A stretch of 64,000 bases of DNA, from NCBI RefSeq assembly GCF_003815715.1, contig NZ_CP033922.1, positions 2,962,001 through 3,026,000 on the forward strand, read 5' to 3'. This document shows, in pieces, positions 1 to 7,871 of the stretch (its first letter is position 1; every line of letters starts with the position of its first letter). Below the pieces are notes generated by a model that saw only the letters and a program-made list of their open reading frames with translations, had not been told where the DNA came from and searched no databases. The stretch is from Chryseobacterium sp. G0162 (GTDB taxonomy: Bacteria > Bacteroidota > Bacteroidia > Flavobacteriales > Weeksellaceae). Position numbers and translations under genes: made by a program.

Positions 1-1452
1 CTGAAGTTCTTTTTCTGCTTTTTGATATTCAATATCTAAAGCTTCATTAGAAATAATATTTTTTACCCCTTCAATATGGTATAATTTTCTTGCTAATTCA
101 GCTTGTTTCTCAACATTAGCATCATATTGTTTGTTGTTTTCAACAATTTCAGAAAGGTAACGCACTCTTTTGGGTGGAATGATGGTTACTTCATCTGTAA
201 TTTCCTGCTCAACGAAAGTCTTAAGTTCTAAGTCAGTAAACTTATCATTTACTTTTGAAACCAATCTGTTGTAAAGTTCTGTTGTTCCATGGTCATTGAA
301 CTGAGATGCTTTTGTAGCATATACAGGCATATCCTCCAATGGGCTTTCCCATAAAAGATGGTTTCTCTGGAACTGCTTTCTTACCGCCTGAAGCGCGTCA
401 AGAGCCCCTCGTTTGTCGGATTTGTTTAATGCCACCAGATCAGCATAATCTAACATGTCAATTTTTTCCAGCTGTGTAGAAGCACCATATTCAGGAGTCA
501 TTACATACATGGAAACATCTGCAAAATCAGAAACCTCTGATCCTGATTGCCCAATCCCTGAAGTTTCAAGAATGATCACATCCGGATGCGCCAGTTTCAA
601 TACATTCAGTGCAGAATGGATAAATGGAGAAACAGAAACGTTGTTTTCTCTTGTGGCCATTGAACGCATGTATACTCTTGGATCATTAATCGCATTCATA
701 CGGATTCTGTCTCCAAGAAGAGCTCCTCCGGTTTTCTTTTTAGAAGGATCAATAGAAATAATTGCGATTTTTTTATCGGTGTTGGAACGTAGGAAACGTC
801 TTACCAATTCATCCGTTAAAGATGATTTTCCAGCCCCTCCGGTTCCTGTAATTCCAATGATTGGAATATTTAAATCTTTTGATTTCTCATCAATCGCTTT
901 TACCAATTCAGGTTTTTCTTCTGAAAAGTTCTCAACGGCAGAGATAATTCTGGCAATACTTGTTGAATTTTCAAAATTGATTAAGTCCAGATCATCGGCT
1001 GTTACATCTTTTCCTGTTGCAAAATCTGAACGGTGTACCAGATCATCAATCATTCCCTGAAGGCCAAGTTCACGGCCATCATCCGGAGAATAGATTCTAT
1101 CAATTCCATAAGACATCAGGTCTTTAATCTCTTCCGGAAGGATAACACCACCACCGCCACCAAAAATTTTGATCTGTGGTGAATTTTTTTCTCTTAAAAG
1201 ATCATAGATATATTTGAAATATTCATTGTGCCCTCCTTGATATGAAGTTAATGCTATAGCATTGGCATCTTCCTGGATCGCTGTGTTTACAACTTCCTCT
1301 GCTGATTTGTCATGTCCTAAGTGAATCACTTCACATCCAGTTCCCTGAATGACACGACGCATAATATTGATCGCAGCGTCATGTCCGTCAAATAATGACG
1401 CAGCGGTTACGATTCTTACCTTGTTGGTTGGAGTATATTTTTGGGTTTCCAT
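1..1452 (-). CDS. icmF: Fused isobutyryl-CoA mutase (IcmF-type), N-terminal part
   Basis: The gene runs off the left edge; 484 N-terminal residues are visible. The first ~140 residues are a cobalamin-binding domain: D22-G-H24 of FDGHDAA would supply the histidine ligand to cobalt, followed by an SYQGGH turn and a GGGGG loop. Residues ~195-400 are a MeaB/ArgK-type G-protein chaperone domain with the P-loop GTGGAGKSS near 205 and an ALNKSDK guanine-specificity motif. This order, B12 domain then GTPase then catalytic mutase barrel (off the window), is that of IcmF, which interconverts isobutyryl-CoA and n-butyryl-CoA and repairs its own cofactor. The start is an ATG about 20 bases inside a good promoter. 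Substrate preference cannot be read without the C-terminus. Confidence 0.87.
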   Translation of the reverse strand, partial: METQKYTPTNKVRIVTAASLFDGHDAAINIMRRVIQGTGCEVIHLGHDKSAEEVVNTAIQEDANAIALTSYQGGHNEYFKYIYDLLREKNSPQIKIFGGGGGVILPEEIKDLMSYGIDRIYSPDDGRELGLQGMIDDLVHRSDFATGKDVTADDLDLINFENSTSIARIISAVENFSEEKPELVKAIDEKSKDLNIPIIGITGTGGAGKSSLTDELVRRFLRSNTDKKIAIISIDPSKKKTGGALLGDRIRMNAINDPRVYMRSMATRENNVSVSPFIHSALNVLKLAHPDVIILETSGIGQSGSEVSDFADVSMYVMTPEYGASTQLEKIDMLDYADLVALNKSDKRGALDALQAVRKQFQRNHLLWESPLEDMPVYATKASQFNDHGTTELYNRLVSKVNDKFTDLELKTFVEQEITDEVTIIPPKRVRYLSEIVENNKQYDANVEKQAELARKLYHIEGVKNIISNEALDIEYQKAEKELQ

Positions 1453-1479
1453 AAAAATTCTAGAAAGTTTCTAAGTTTT

Positions 1480-1487
1480 CAAATATA
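1480..1487 (-). promoter_or_regulatory. -10/-7 box for icmF
   Basis: TATATTTG on the minus strand matches the Bacteroidetes TAnnTTTG element and would start RNA about 20 bases upstream of the icmF ATG. A perfect 13-base palindrome, TAGAAA-G-TTTCTA (1461-1473), lies between this box and the start codon and could be an operator. No convincing -33 TTG is present. Confidence 0.5.
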
Positions 1488-1683
1488 ATAATAAAAAAAC
1501 AACCCTGTGTTTGATTTTATTAAGCTGATTATCATATGTTTAAATTGGTTTATTTAATAAAATAGCTCCAATTTTAGGTTTGAGAATTTGAAAGTCTTAT
1601 AGTTCGGTAGTTACAGAATTAAAAATGACTTCCAGATTTTATTTAGAAATTGATAGATCCTTAATTACTCAAATTAAAATCTC

Positions 1684-1691
1684 TACTTTTG
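1684..1691 (+). promoter_or_regulatory. -10/-7 box for the small membrane protein
   Basis: TACTTTTG matches TAnnTTTG. It lies inside the longer possible reading frame, which is why I start the gene downstream at 1709. The -33 element is weak. Confidence 0.45.
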
Positions 1692-1708
1692 CACCATATT
1701 TTACAGAC

Positions 1709-2041
1709 ATGCAAAAAGCTTTGATATATTTCGCATTGGGAACAGTAGTAAGCTTCCTTATCAATTATTTCTTTTTAAGTTCAGATAATATGGGACTGGA
1801 ACTTTATTATGCCGTTGCCTTCGGGGCGGCGTGGGGAATTGCTTATTATCTGGATACTCCGGATTTTACATTGCCTAAGAAACTAGGCCTGTCTTTTTTA
1901 GCCATGGCTATTTTGGTTCTGATAGGTACTTTACTATTTAAGCTCGAACTGGCGATTCCATCTATTCTGAAATTTTCGATGGTCTTTGTAGCCTATTATG
2001 TAATAGCAAGTTTTAGGGCCACTAAGTCATTAAGAAAATAA
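1709..2041 (+). CDS. Small integral membrane protein, unknown function
   Basis: I do not recognise a named family. The 110 residues form three to four hydrophobic segments: the first begins right at the N-terminus (ALIYFALGTVVSFLINYFF), one lies at ~40-52, and two more at ~65-85 and ~88-103, followed by a basic tail (RATKSLRK). The frame is open back to an ATG at 1625, but a promoter box at 1684-1691 falls inside that extension and the extra 28 residues look non-membrane, so the ATG at 1709 is preferred. The gene stands alone between icmF (opposite strand) and a strong two-way terminator. Confidence 0.6.
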   Translation: MQKALIYFALGTVVSFLINYFFLSSDNMGLELYYAVAFGAAWGIAYYLDTPDFTLPKKLGLSFLAMAILVLIGTLLFKLELAIPSILKFSMVFVAYYVIASFRATKSLRK

Positions 2042-2043
2042 AA

Positions 2044-2080
2044 TAAAAGAGGCTGTCCGATACGACAGCCTCTTTTTTTA
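2044..2080. terminator. Bidirectional terminator
   Basis: A perfect 10-base stem AGAGGCTGTC/GACAGCCTCT with a six-base loop is flanked by A-rich sequence on the left and T7 on the right. It can end the small membrane protein gene (+) and the DUF3667 gene (-). Confidence 0.85.
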
Positions 2081-2081
2081 T

Positions 2082-3206
2082 TTAATGGAGCATCAGAAAA
2101 CTTACTAATGCCAATCCTGTAGCTAAGAATATGAATGCAAACAGATTGAGAAAGAATATAATTCCACCAATCATAATACTTACAATACCATGTGATTTGT
2201 AGACCCGGCGATGGGCAATGAAGAAATAAATGAGTCCGTATGCCGAAATTATAAATATAATCAGTGATAGTAAAGAAGGGAAAAATGTATATTCCGATAA
2301 TAAGCCTGCAGCTTTAATGAGCAGTGCTAATATCAAAATGCTTACAAGTAAAAATGAAAAATAATGCAGAGTGAAAATGCCATGGTCAAAATACCACCAT
2401 TTTCTTTTGCTATGAAATATCCATAAAAAGAATGCAAAAATTGGGAGATAGATGAATAGGGCTTTAGGCAGATTGTGAAAAGAAGTTTCTACCAGATTTC
2501 TTAGAATATCTCCTTTTTTAACACCTTCTTCTTTTAGACTGAAGAATTTACGGGCAAAAGCATCATTGATAAAACTAAAAATATTTTTTTTATTGGCTGT
2601 TCCTTTATCATATTCCTCCTGAGTCTTGTATCCCCGATAATTGGTGTCATCAGCTATTTTATTATTGGTATCCAATGTGCTTATAAGACCTTCTTGGAAG
2701 CTGTCTTTCTTCAAAGAATCTTGTATGTAGTTCTGTGCTTGATTAAGTTGTGTTATTTTCGCAGAATCTTTTACTCTCAGCTTTTCTATTTCAATCCCTT
2801 CGACAATGTTTTGCACGACCTGGTTTTTGACTGGGGTAGCTTGAGGAACATTGTGTTCCTCTTTTTTTGTATGTCCATAATTGACATTAAAAGGAGGAAA
2901 TAATGCAAATAGGAAGAATGTAATAAAACTGACAAAAATATAGAGCTTTACAGGGGGTACGAATTTCTGTCGCTTTCCTTCGAGATAAGTGTTTGTTAGT
3001 TTCCCGGGGCTAAATAATAAATTCTTTACCGTTCCCCAGAACTGGCCATCATAATGGGTAAAGTCTTCGATAAAATGGGTGAAAAGAAAATAGAAAGGCT
3101 GTCTGCGTTCAGTATTTTCCTGTCCGCAATGAGGGCAGAATCTTTCTTCTACTTGATGCCCGCAATTCAGGCAGGTTTTATCTTCTCGGATCTTTCCGTG
3201 GCTCAT
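2082..3206 (-). CDS. DUF3667 family membrane protein with N-terminal zinc ribbon
   Basis: The 374-residue protein opens with a zinc-ribbon pair, CLNCGH near residue 13 and CPHCGQ near 25, then the conserved DUF3667 stretch with HFIEDFTHYDG, SPGKLT and YLEGKRQKFVPPVKLY. Hydrophobic helices occur near residues 90-105 and as a group of four or five from ~245 to the end. The middle (~110-240) is charged and variable and probably lies outside the membrane. The family is common in Bacteroidetes with no established function. A promoter box (3224-3231) lies just upstream and the gene appears monocistronic. Confidence 0.8.
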   Translation of the reverse strand: MSHGKIREDKTCLNCGHQVEERFCPHCGQENTERRQPFYFLFTHFIEDFTHYDGQFWGTVKNLLFSPGKLTNTYLEGKRQKFVPPVKLYIFVSFITFFLFALFPPFNVNYGHTKKEEHNVPQATPVKNQVVQNIVEGIEIEKLRVKDSAKITQLNQAQNYIQDSLKKDSFQEGLISTLDTNNKIADDTNYRGYKTQEEYDKGTANKKNIFSFINDAFARKFFSLKEEGVKKGDILRNLVETSFHNLPKALFIYLPIFAFFLWIFHSKRKWWYFDHGIFTLHYFSFLLVSILILALLIKAAGLLSEYTFFPSLLSLIIFIISAYGLIYFFIAHRRVYKSHGIVSIMIGGIIFFLNLFAFIFLATGLALVSFLMLH

Positions 3207-3223
3207 GGTACTTGTTTGTGTGG

Positions 3224-3231
3224 CAAAGATA
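3224..3231 (-). promoter_or_regulatory. -10/-7 box for the DUF3667 gene
   Basis: TATCTTTG on the minus strand is a perfect TAnnTTTG match with a short leader of about 11 bases to the ATG. There is no TTG at the usual -33 distance. Confidence 0.45.
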
Positions 3232-3600
3232 ATTATTTCAGGAAATAAATAATGATATCAATACTCTTTTGAAGAAATCCTTAAAGAAAAATTAAAATTG
3301 AGGAGTAATTATTCTTGAAACCGAATGGAATTAATACTAATGATAGTTATGAATGCCTTTTCTAATAAGTTTAGAGGAGTGAACTAAAGAATAATATTTT
3401 ACAGGAATTTTAGAGAAAAGGCAATAAAGAAAGAGTTGAGGGAAGAAACTCTTGCTTTATCATCTTCGTGCTTTTAGAACCTTCTAAACGTTTTTTTTTC
3501 ATCGCCACAACATTTTGCAAGTTTTGTGCCAAAAGTATAAATAGTGCTAAAATCTATTGCTACAGGGTTGATTATCCGATATTTTATAGATTAAATAAAA
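3232..3600. other. Long intergenic region with a possible small RNA end
   Basis: There is no credible coding frame in the gap between DUF3667 and rplM. Two hairpins stand out on the + strand. One has stem AAGAGTT/AACTCTT at about 3431-3453. The second, TTTAGAA-CC-TTCTAAA at about 3473-3488, is followed by a run of T and so looks like an intrinsic terminator with no coding gene upstream on that strand. A weak box TAAGTTTA (3366-3373) could start a ~125-base transcript. Evidence for an RNA gene is circumstantial. Confidence 0.25.
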
Positions 3601-3606
3601 TATGTT

Positions 3607-3636
3607 TTTGGGTTACAAAAATAATTTGTACCTTTG
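3607..3636 (+). promoter_or_regulatory. Promoter of the rplM-rpsI block
   Basis: TTTG at 3607-3610 and TACCTTTG at 3629-3636 with an 18-base spacer make one of the best Bacteroidetes-type promoters in the window. It leaves a leader of about 40 bases before the GTG start of rplM, with no Shine-Dalgarno sequence. Confidence 0.75.
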
Positions 3637-3682
3637 CACACCCTTTTAGGGGTAAATTATGTTTAATCTTTAACTAAAACGT

Positions 3683-4138
3683 GTGAATACATTAAGTTAC
3701 AAAACTGTTTCAGCGAACAAAGCTACTGCTAATAAAGAATGGGTTGTGGTAGACGCTGAAGGACAGCCGTTAGGAAGACTAGCTTCTACGGTTGCAAAGA
3801 TTTTGAGAGGTAAGCACAAAACGAATTTTACACCTCACGTAGATTGTGGTGATAACGTAATCGTTTTGAATGCTGGGAAAATTACGCTTTCCGGAAACAA
3901 GTGGGCTGATAAGACTTATATCTGGCATACAGGATACCCTGGTGGACAGAAGTCTATGACTGCGGCTGAACTTCAAAAGAAAGATTCTTTAAAGGTATTA
4001 GAGAAGTCTGTAAAAGGTATGTTACCTAAAAACAGATTAGGATCTGCTATCCTTAAGAACCTTTATTTGTATGAAGGAACTGAGCACAAACATGAAGCTC
4101 AACAGCCAAAAACAATTAATGTTAACGAATTTAAATAA
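3683..4138 (+). CDS. rplM: 50S ribosomal protein L13
   Basis: The 151-residue protein matches L13 over its length: W-x-V-V-D-A-x-G near 20-27, GRLAS near 31, the conserved LRGKHK (~41) and GDNVIVLNA (~56), then GYPGG (~84) and the C-terminal MLPKNRLG (~113). L13 is an early-assembly protein of the large subunit. The start is a GTG, chosen because there is no in-frame ATG before conserved sequence begins. It is six bases upstream of rpsI, the usual L13-S9 pair, and both should be transcribed from the promoter at 3607-3636. Confidence 0.97.
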   Translation: MNTLSYKTVSANKATANKEWVVVDAEGQPLGRLASTVAKILRGKHKTNFTPHVDCGDNVIVLNAGKITLSGNKWADKTYIWHTGYPGGQKSMTAAELQKKDSLKVLEKSVKGMLPKNRLGSAILKNLYLYEGTEHKHEAQQPKTINVNEFK

Positions 4139-4144
4139 TTAATT

Positions 4145-4531
4145 ATGTCTATAGTTCACAAAATCGGAAGAAGAAAAACTTCTGTAGCAAGAGTTTATGT
4201 AAGACCAGGTTCTGGAAACATTACAGTAAACGGTAAAGATGCTAAAGAATATTTCTCTACAGACGTGATGGTTTACAAATTAAACCAACCGTTCATCCTT
4301 TCTGAGACTGTTGGTCAGTATGACGTTACCGTAAACGTATTCGGTGGAGGTAATACAGGTCAGGCAGAAGCTATCAGATTAGGTATTTCTAGAGCTTTAT
4401 GCGAAATCAACGCTGAGTTCAGATTAGCATTAAAGCCAGCTGGTTTACTTACAAGAGACGCAAGAATGGTGGAAAGAAAGAAGCCAGGTCAGAAAAAAGC
4501 AAGAAAGAGATTCCAATTCTCAAAACGTTAA
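4145..4531 (+). CDS. rpsI: 30S ribosomal protein S9
   Basis: The 128 residues carry the S9 signatures [11 protein letters not shown] near the N-terminus, [15 protein letters not shown] near 60-75 and the basic C-terminal tail [12 protein letters not shown], whose last residues reach the P-site tRNA in known ribosomes. It follows rplM by six bases in one transcription unit. Length is normal. Confidence 0.97.
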   Translation: MSIVHKIGRRKTSVARVYVRPGSGNITVNGKDAKEYFSTDVMVYKLNQPFILSETVGQYDVTVNVFGGGNTGQAEAIRLGISRALCEINAEFRLALKPAGLLTRDARMVERKKPGQKKARKRFQFSKR

Positions 4532-4738
4532 GATTTGCTGTTGGCGAATGGCTTTTGGCTATTGGCTACAGAAATGTACTACATTTTATTTAAACTTAAT
4601 CTCGGCGAAGAGCCCATTGCCAAAAGCAATAAGCAAAGCGCCAATTGCCCGTTACGTTTAGCATCCAAACGCTTCTCCCATCTAAAGAAGTTGTTGATTG
4701 TTTAAAAAACGGAAAGTAAACTAACAAAAACAGAAAAC
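4532..4738. repeat. Imperfect inverted repeat between rpsI and rpsB
   Basis: This 207-base spacer holds a large imperfect palindrome. GCTTTTGGCTATTGGCT (4551-4567) pairs with AGCCCATTGCCAAAAGC (4611-4627) at 15 of 17 positions. Flanking words TTTGCTGTTGGCG (left) and AGCAAAGCGCCAATTGCC (right) extend the symmetry. There is no T-tract, so it is not a standard terminator. The repeated GGCTTTTGGC words look like a dispersed intergenic repeat, but other copies were not seen in this window. Confidence 0.5.
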
Positions 4739-5500
4739 ATGGCAAAAGCAAATGTAAAAGACCTTTTAGAGGCTGGTGTACACTTCGGTCACATGACTAG
4801 AAAGTGGAACCCAAATATGGCTCCATACATTTTTATGGAGAAGAACGGTATTCACATTGTAGACTTACATAAAACAGCAGTTAAATTGGATGAAGCGTGC
4901 AGCGCTTTAGAAAAATTAACTTCTGCAGGTAAAAAAGTTCTTTTCGTAGCTACTAAGAAGCAAGCGAAAGAAGTGGTTGCAAAACACGCTTCTGAACTTA
5001 ATATGCCTTATATTACAGAAAGATGGCCAGGTGGTATGTTAACGAACTTCGTTACTATCAGAAAGGCGGTAAAGAAGATGAACTCTATCGACAAAATGAA
5101 AAAAGACGGTACGTTCGAAACTTTATCTAAAAAAGAAAGATTACAAGTTGACAGACAAAGAGCTAACTTAGAGAAAAACTTAGGTTCTATCTCTGACATG
5201 GTTAGACTTCCTTCTGCAATCTTTGTAGTTGATATCTTAAGAGAACATATCGCGGTAACTGAAGCTAAGAAACTTGGTATTCCAGTTTTCGGTATCGTTG
5301 ATACAAACTCTGACCCTAGAAAAGTTGACTTCGTTATCCCAGGAAACGATGATGCTTCTAAATCTATTGATATGATCTTGAGCATTGTTTCTGATTCTAT
5401 CAAAGAAGGTCAGTCTCAAAGAAAAGCTGATAAAGAAAAATCTAAAGAAGAAGGAGAAAAAGTATCTGCTGATACAGATGCTGATTTCGATGCTGAATAA
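4739..5500 (+). CDS. rpsB: 30S ribosomal protein S2
   Basis: The 253-residue protein shows the S2 hallmarks: LLEAGVHFGH near 9-18, TRKWNPNMAPYIF near 21, FVATKKQAKE near 69, RWPGGMLTNF near 94, and DTNSDPRKVDFVIPGNDDA near 189-207. The tail (~220-253) is lysine and acid rich, as often in this family. It lies 207 bases after rpsI. In most bacteria tsf directly follows rpsB; here it does not, and tsf is found at 19879-20703 on the other strand. A strong terminator closes the gene. Confidence 0.97.
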   Translation: MAKANVKDLLEAGVHFGHMTRKWNPNMAPYIFMEKNGIHIVDLHKTAVKLDEACSALEKLTSAGKKVLFVATKKQAKEVVAKHASELNMPYITERWPGGMLTNFVTIRKAVKKMNSIDKMKKDGTFETLSKKERLQVDRQRANLEKNLGSISDMVRLPSAIFVVDILREHIAVTEAKKLGIPVFGIVDTNSDPRKVDFVIPGNDDASKSIDMILSIVSDSIKEGQSQRKADKEKSKEEGEKVSADTDADFDAE

Positions 5501-5523
5501 TTAAAGATTTTCTTTAATATAGG

Positions 5524-5557
5524 AAAAACGCTGGATTTCGATCCAGCGTTTTTTTGT
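5524..5557. terminator. Bidirectional terminator after rpsB
   Basis: The stem AAAACGCTGGAT/ATCCAGCGTTTT with a TTCG loop is followed by T7. It ends rpsB on + and, read in reverse, also ends the small peptide gene on the minus strand. Confidence 0.88.
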
Positions 5558-5563
5558 TTTAGT

Positions 5564-5749
5564 TTATCTTTTTGGACAGATAACAACCGATGGAATAGTA
5601 GGATCTTCTGGTGTTAAGACTTCTCTCACCTTACATACAACCCCACAGCATATTTCTCCTATGTCGGTATTACAGCCTTGTGTACATAATTTAAATCCTC
5701 CTTTAATTGTTTTTAAGGCATTCCTTGGAATTCTTTTTAAATTTTTCAT
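5564..5749 (-). CDS. GG-leader cysteine-rich peptide (bacteriocin-like)
   Basis: A 61-residue peptide. Residues 1-18, MKNLKRIPRNALKTIKGG, form a basic leader ending in a double glycine, the site normally cut by C39 peptidase transporters. The mature part has six cysteines at 22, 26, 34, 35, 39 and 58, order C-C-CC-C-C. Short Chryseobacterium proteins with this leader are usually annotated as bacteriocin-like or as RiPP precursors; that link is from general knowledge. No modifying enzyme (for example a DUF692/MNIO protein) or peptidase-transporter is nearby, so it is an orphan. A second peptide with the same leader and Cys order lies at 50852-51007. Function is unproven. Confidence 0.75.
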   Translation of the reverse strand: MKNLKRIPRNALKTIKGGFKLCTQGCNTDIGEICCGVVCKVREVLTPEDPTIPSVVICPKR

Positions 5750-5955
5750 GGTTTTTAGTTTTGACTTGTCCTACTCTGTATGCTTTTCGGCTACCGCAAT
5801 TATTTTTTAAAAATAGATATTTATTACTTTGTATGTTTTATATAATAACTTTTTGATTTTATGTTATTTACATTTTTATTTATAATCATTTATGGACAAA
5901 GTAGACAATAAGCATCTTAGAGGTTTATATGCTGCCTGTTTTATCTGTAAGTAAA

Positions 5956-5992
5956 TATTAAAAATAAAAAAACTGCAGAATTCTGCAGTTCT
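5956..5992 (-). terminator. Terminator of the trmB-DUF6759 operon
   Basis: The fully self-complementary AACTGCAGAATTCTGCAGTT, read on the minus strand, is followed by a T-rich tract just past the stop of the 145-residue lipoprotein gene. Confidence 0.75.
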
Positions 5993-5996
5993 ATTT

Positions 5997-6434
5997 TTAG
6001 TTTCGAAGTGTTATAGTATAAGAGGTTGTTATATACTTATTAGATTGATATCTTGAATTACAAAGCATACCGGATAAACTGTAGTTTTGGTTCTTAGTGA
6101 CCATTGTATACCCAATTTTTCCGGCACCTATAGGGATCTTTTTAAAGAATCCGTTTCCACTTATTGTAAGAACCATATTGCAGGGAGATTTGTTTTCTAC
6201 AGAAATGGATGTTCTGGGATTACCTGGATCATCATTATTGAGAAGGTCACTCAGCACTTCAGCTGTTTCAGGCTTATAGGTTTTCATCAGTTCATTATAT
6301 TCTCTCTCTGTATTAGCTACACTGCCACCACCAGTATTGGTAGGATAGGGATTTCTAATGGGATAACCACCATAATTAACACTACAGCTGGTAAGGATCA
6401 TTGAAATCCCAGTCAGAACTAATAACTTTTTCAT
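5997..6434 (-). CDS. DUF6759-like lipoprotein (short paralogue)
   Basis: The 145-residue protein has a lipoprotein signal ending ILTSC (Cys16 acylated), a Gly/Pro/Asn-rich linker, an EYNELMKTYKPETAEVLSDLL helix resembling the EAEEF...LLN segment of its neighbours, and a C-terminal domain of ~70 residues with two cysteines (SPCNMVL, GMLCNSRY). It is the shortest and most divergent of four paralogues in the window (also 6441, 7922, 20847) and lacks their N-terminal AHPDDP segment. It lies six bases after the 227-residue paralogue, so the two are co-transcribed with trmB. Function is unknown; an envelope location is inferred from the lipobox. Confidence 0.7.
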   Translation of the reverse strand: MKKLLVLTGISMILTSCSVNYGGYPIRNPYPTNTGGGSVANTEREYNELMKTYKPETAEVLSDLLNNDDPGNPRTSISVENKSPCNMVLTISGNGFFKKIPIGAGKIGYTMVTKNQNYSLSGMLCNSRYQSNKYITTSYTITLRN

Positions 6435-6440
6435 ACCTGT

Positions 6441-7124
6441 TTATTTTTTTCTTTTTTTTAATGGTTTTTCAGAGGGTGCCTTTGTGGGTGAGGCTTGCTG
6501 AGCACCTGGCTGACCTGGATTATCTATGGTTACAAAGATACTTCTTTTTATATCTTTTTGAGAGAAGTACTTCATGTCACAGACATTACTGTTCAGTGTA
6601 TAAGAACCTTTATTAATTACAATAAAATTTTCTCCGTGAGCAGGTACGGCAAGATTATAATAATCATTTCCTTCTATCCGGAGAACAATATTACAGTCCG
6701 AGTTATTCTTAAATAAAAGAATGGATTCTTTTTTGGTAATATCCTCATTGAGCATTGTATTGAGAAGCTGCTCAGTTTTCTCTCTATGTTCTGCAGATGT
6801 TTCGGCAATTAAACGCCTAAATTCTTCCGCTTCATTAGAATTGGGATCTTTCATCGCATTTTTTGGAATATCTGCGATAACGGGCCTTGTTTCCATTGGT
6901 TTGGCAGTCCTTGCTCCCTTTGTCCATTCAGAGTTTTTTAAAGCAATGAGCTTAGGTTTCAGCACACTTTTTTTAGGATCGTCAGGGTGTGCGGTCTTAA
7001 GATATTCTTCAATTTCCTTAATATTTGTGCTTTTTAAAATGTCTTTACTGCCTTTTTGTGCGGAGGTAAAGCCGGGGGTAAGGAAAGTGAAAAATAAAAT
7101 CGTCAAAAATTTTTTTTTCATCAA
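6441..7124 (-). CDS. DUF6759-like secreted protein
   Basis: The 227-residue protein begins with a signal peptide (to about TSA22). A segment at 29-56 carries ILKSTNIKEIEEYL and AHPDDPKKSVLKPK. A helical stretch EAEEF...EHREKTEQLLNTML follows at ~98-128, then the C-terminal domain with SDCNIVLRIEG, YYNLAVPAHGENFIVI and NVCDMKYFSQKDI; its two cysteines could form a disulfide. The C-terminus is basic (KPLKKRKK). It closely resembles the genes at 7922 and 20847. It starts 19 bases after trmB ends. The family is probably that catalogued as DUF6759 (from memory); its role is unknown. Confidence 0.75.
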   Translation of the reverse strand: MMKKKFLTILFFTFLTPGFTSAQKGSKDILKSTNIKEIEEYLKTAHPDDPKKSVLKPKLIALKNSEWTKGARTAKPMETRPVIADIPKNAMKDPNSNEAEEFRRLIAETSAEHREKTEQLLNTMLNEDITKKESILLFKNNSDCNIVLRIEGNDYYNLAVPAHGENFIVINKGSYTLNSNVCDMKYFSQKDIKRSIFVTIDNPGQPGAQQASPTKAPSEKPLKKRKK

Positions 7125-7143
7125 TAGTGTTTCGTTTATTTCA

Positions 7144-7821
7144 TCAGTTGATTCGGAATTTTATGTAGGTTATTGTTTTTCCTTTTGCTGAGAATAGCTG
7201 TTCATAATACGTTTGAATATCTCTCAAATGGGGCGTATTAGGATCATATTCCGGAGCTCCATAGATATCATGGTGAGCGGTAATGATTTCATATCCTGCT
7301 CCCTGTAAATATCCTAGAGTATATCCATGAAGGAATTCTGAGTCAGTTTTCAAATGGATAATTCCTCCTGGCTTCAGGAATTTTTTATAACGGGCTAAAA
7401 AGTCCGGGTGTGTCAATCTATGTTTTGTTCTTTTGTATTTGATTTGTGGATCCGGGAAGGTAATCCAGATCTCATCCACTTCATTTTCAGCAAAGAAATG
7501 ATCTACAAGTTCAATCTGCGATCTTAAAAAGGCAACATTAGTCATCCCGTTTTCCACTGCCTCTTTTGCTCCGAACCAGAATCTTGCCCCTTTAATATCA
7601 ATCCCGATAAAGTTCTTTTCTGGAAATGTTTTGGCTAACCCTACAGAGTATTCTCCTTTTCCACAGCCTAGCTCCAGAACAATCGGGTTGTCATTTTTAA
7701 AGAAATTTTCTCTCCATTTTCCTTTAAGTTCAAAGCCTTCTAAAGCATCTTCCCGTGTTGGTTGAATTACATTCGGTAGTATCTTGTTTTCTGCAAATCT
7801 TGCTAATTTATTCTTGCCCAT
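7144..7821 (-). CDS. trmB: tRNA (guanine(46)-N7)-methyltransferase
   Basis: The 225 residues match TrmB: the SAM-binding loop LELGCGKGEYS near 48-58, GIDIKGAR near 73, and the family signature ITFPDPQIKYKRTKHRL near 119-135 with the conserved FPDP and RH for G46 recognition. It makes m7G46 in tRNA variable loops. A promoter box lies at 7844-7851, and two DUF6759-like genes follow in the same direction with gaps of 19 and 6 bases, an unusual pairing of a housekeeping enzyme with envelope proteins of unknown role. Confidence 0.94.
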   Translation of the reverse strand: MGKNKLARFAENKILPNVIQPTREDALEGFELKGKWRENFFKNDNPIVLELGCGKGEYSVGLAKTFPEKNFIGIDIKGARFWFGAKEAVENGMTNVAFLRSQIELVDHFFAENEVDEIWITFPDPQIKYKRTKHRLTHPDFLARYKKFLKPGGIIHLKTDSEFLHGYTLGYLQGAGYEIITAHHDIYGAPEYDPNTPHLRDIQTYYEQLFSAKGKTITYIKFRIN

Positions 7822-7843
7822 TGAGTCATGTATAAAATGACTG

Positions 7844-7851
7844 CAAAAGTA
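7844..7851 (-). promoter_or_regulatory. -10/-7 box for trmB
   Basis: TACTTTTG on the minus strand, about 22 bases ahead of the trmB ATG. The -33 region is poor. Confidence 0.45.
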
Positions 7852-7871
7852 ATAAAATTTACACAGAATTG

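Noticed and set aside
455..1060. 201-residue open frame on + opposite icmF
   Set aside because: It is antisense to a clearly recognised cobalamin/GTPase domain and its own translation has no recognisable domain.
1625..1708. Longer N-terminus for the small membrane protein
   Set aside because: A promoter box lies inside it and the added 28 residues do not fit the membrane protein that follows.
5750..5955. Further GG-leader peptide genes next to the 5564 peptide
   Set aside because: I read both strands for MKN-type leaders and Cys-rich frames and found none.
6721..7191. 156-residue + frame over the DUF6759-like gene
   Set aside because: It is a complement-strand shadow of a gene whose paralogues confirm the minus-strand reading.
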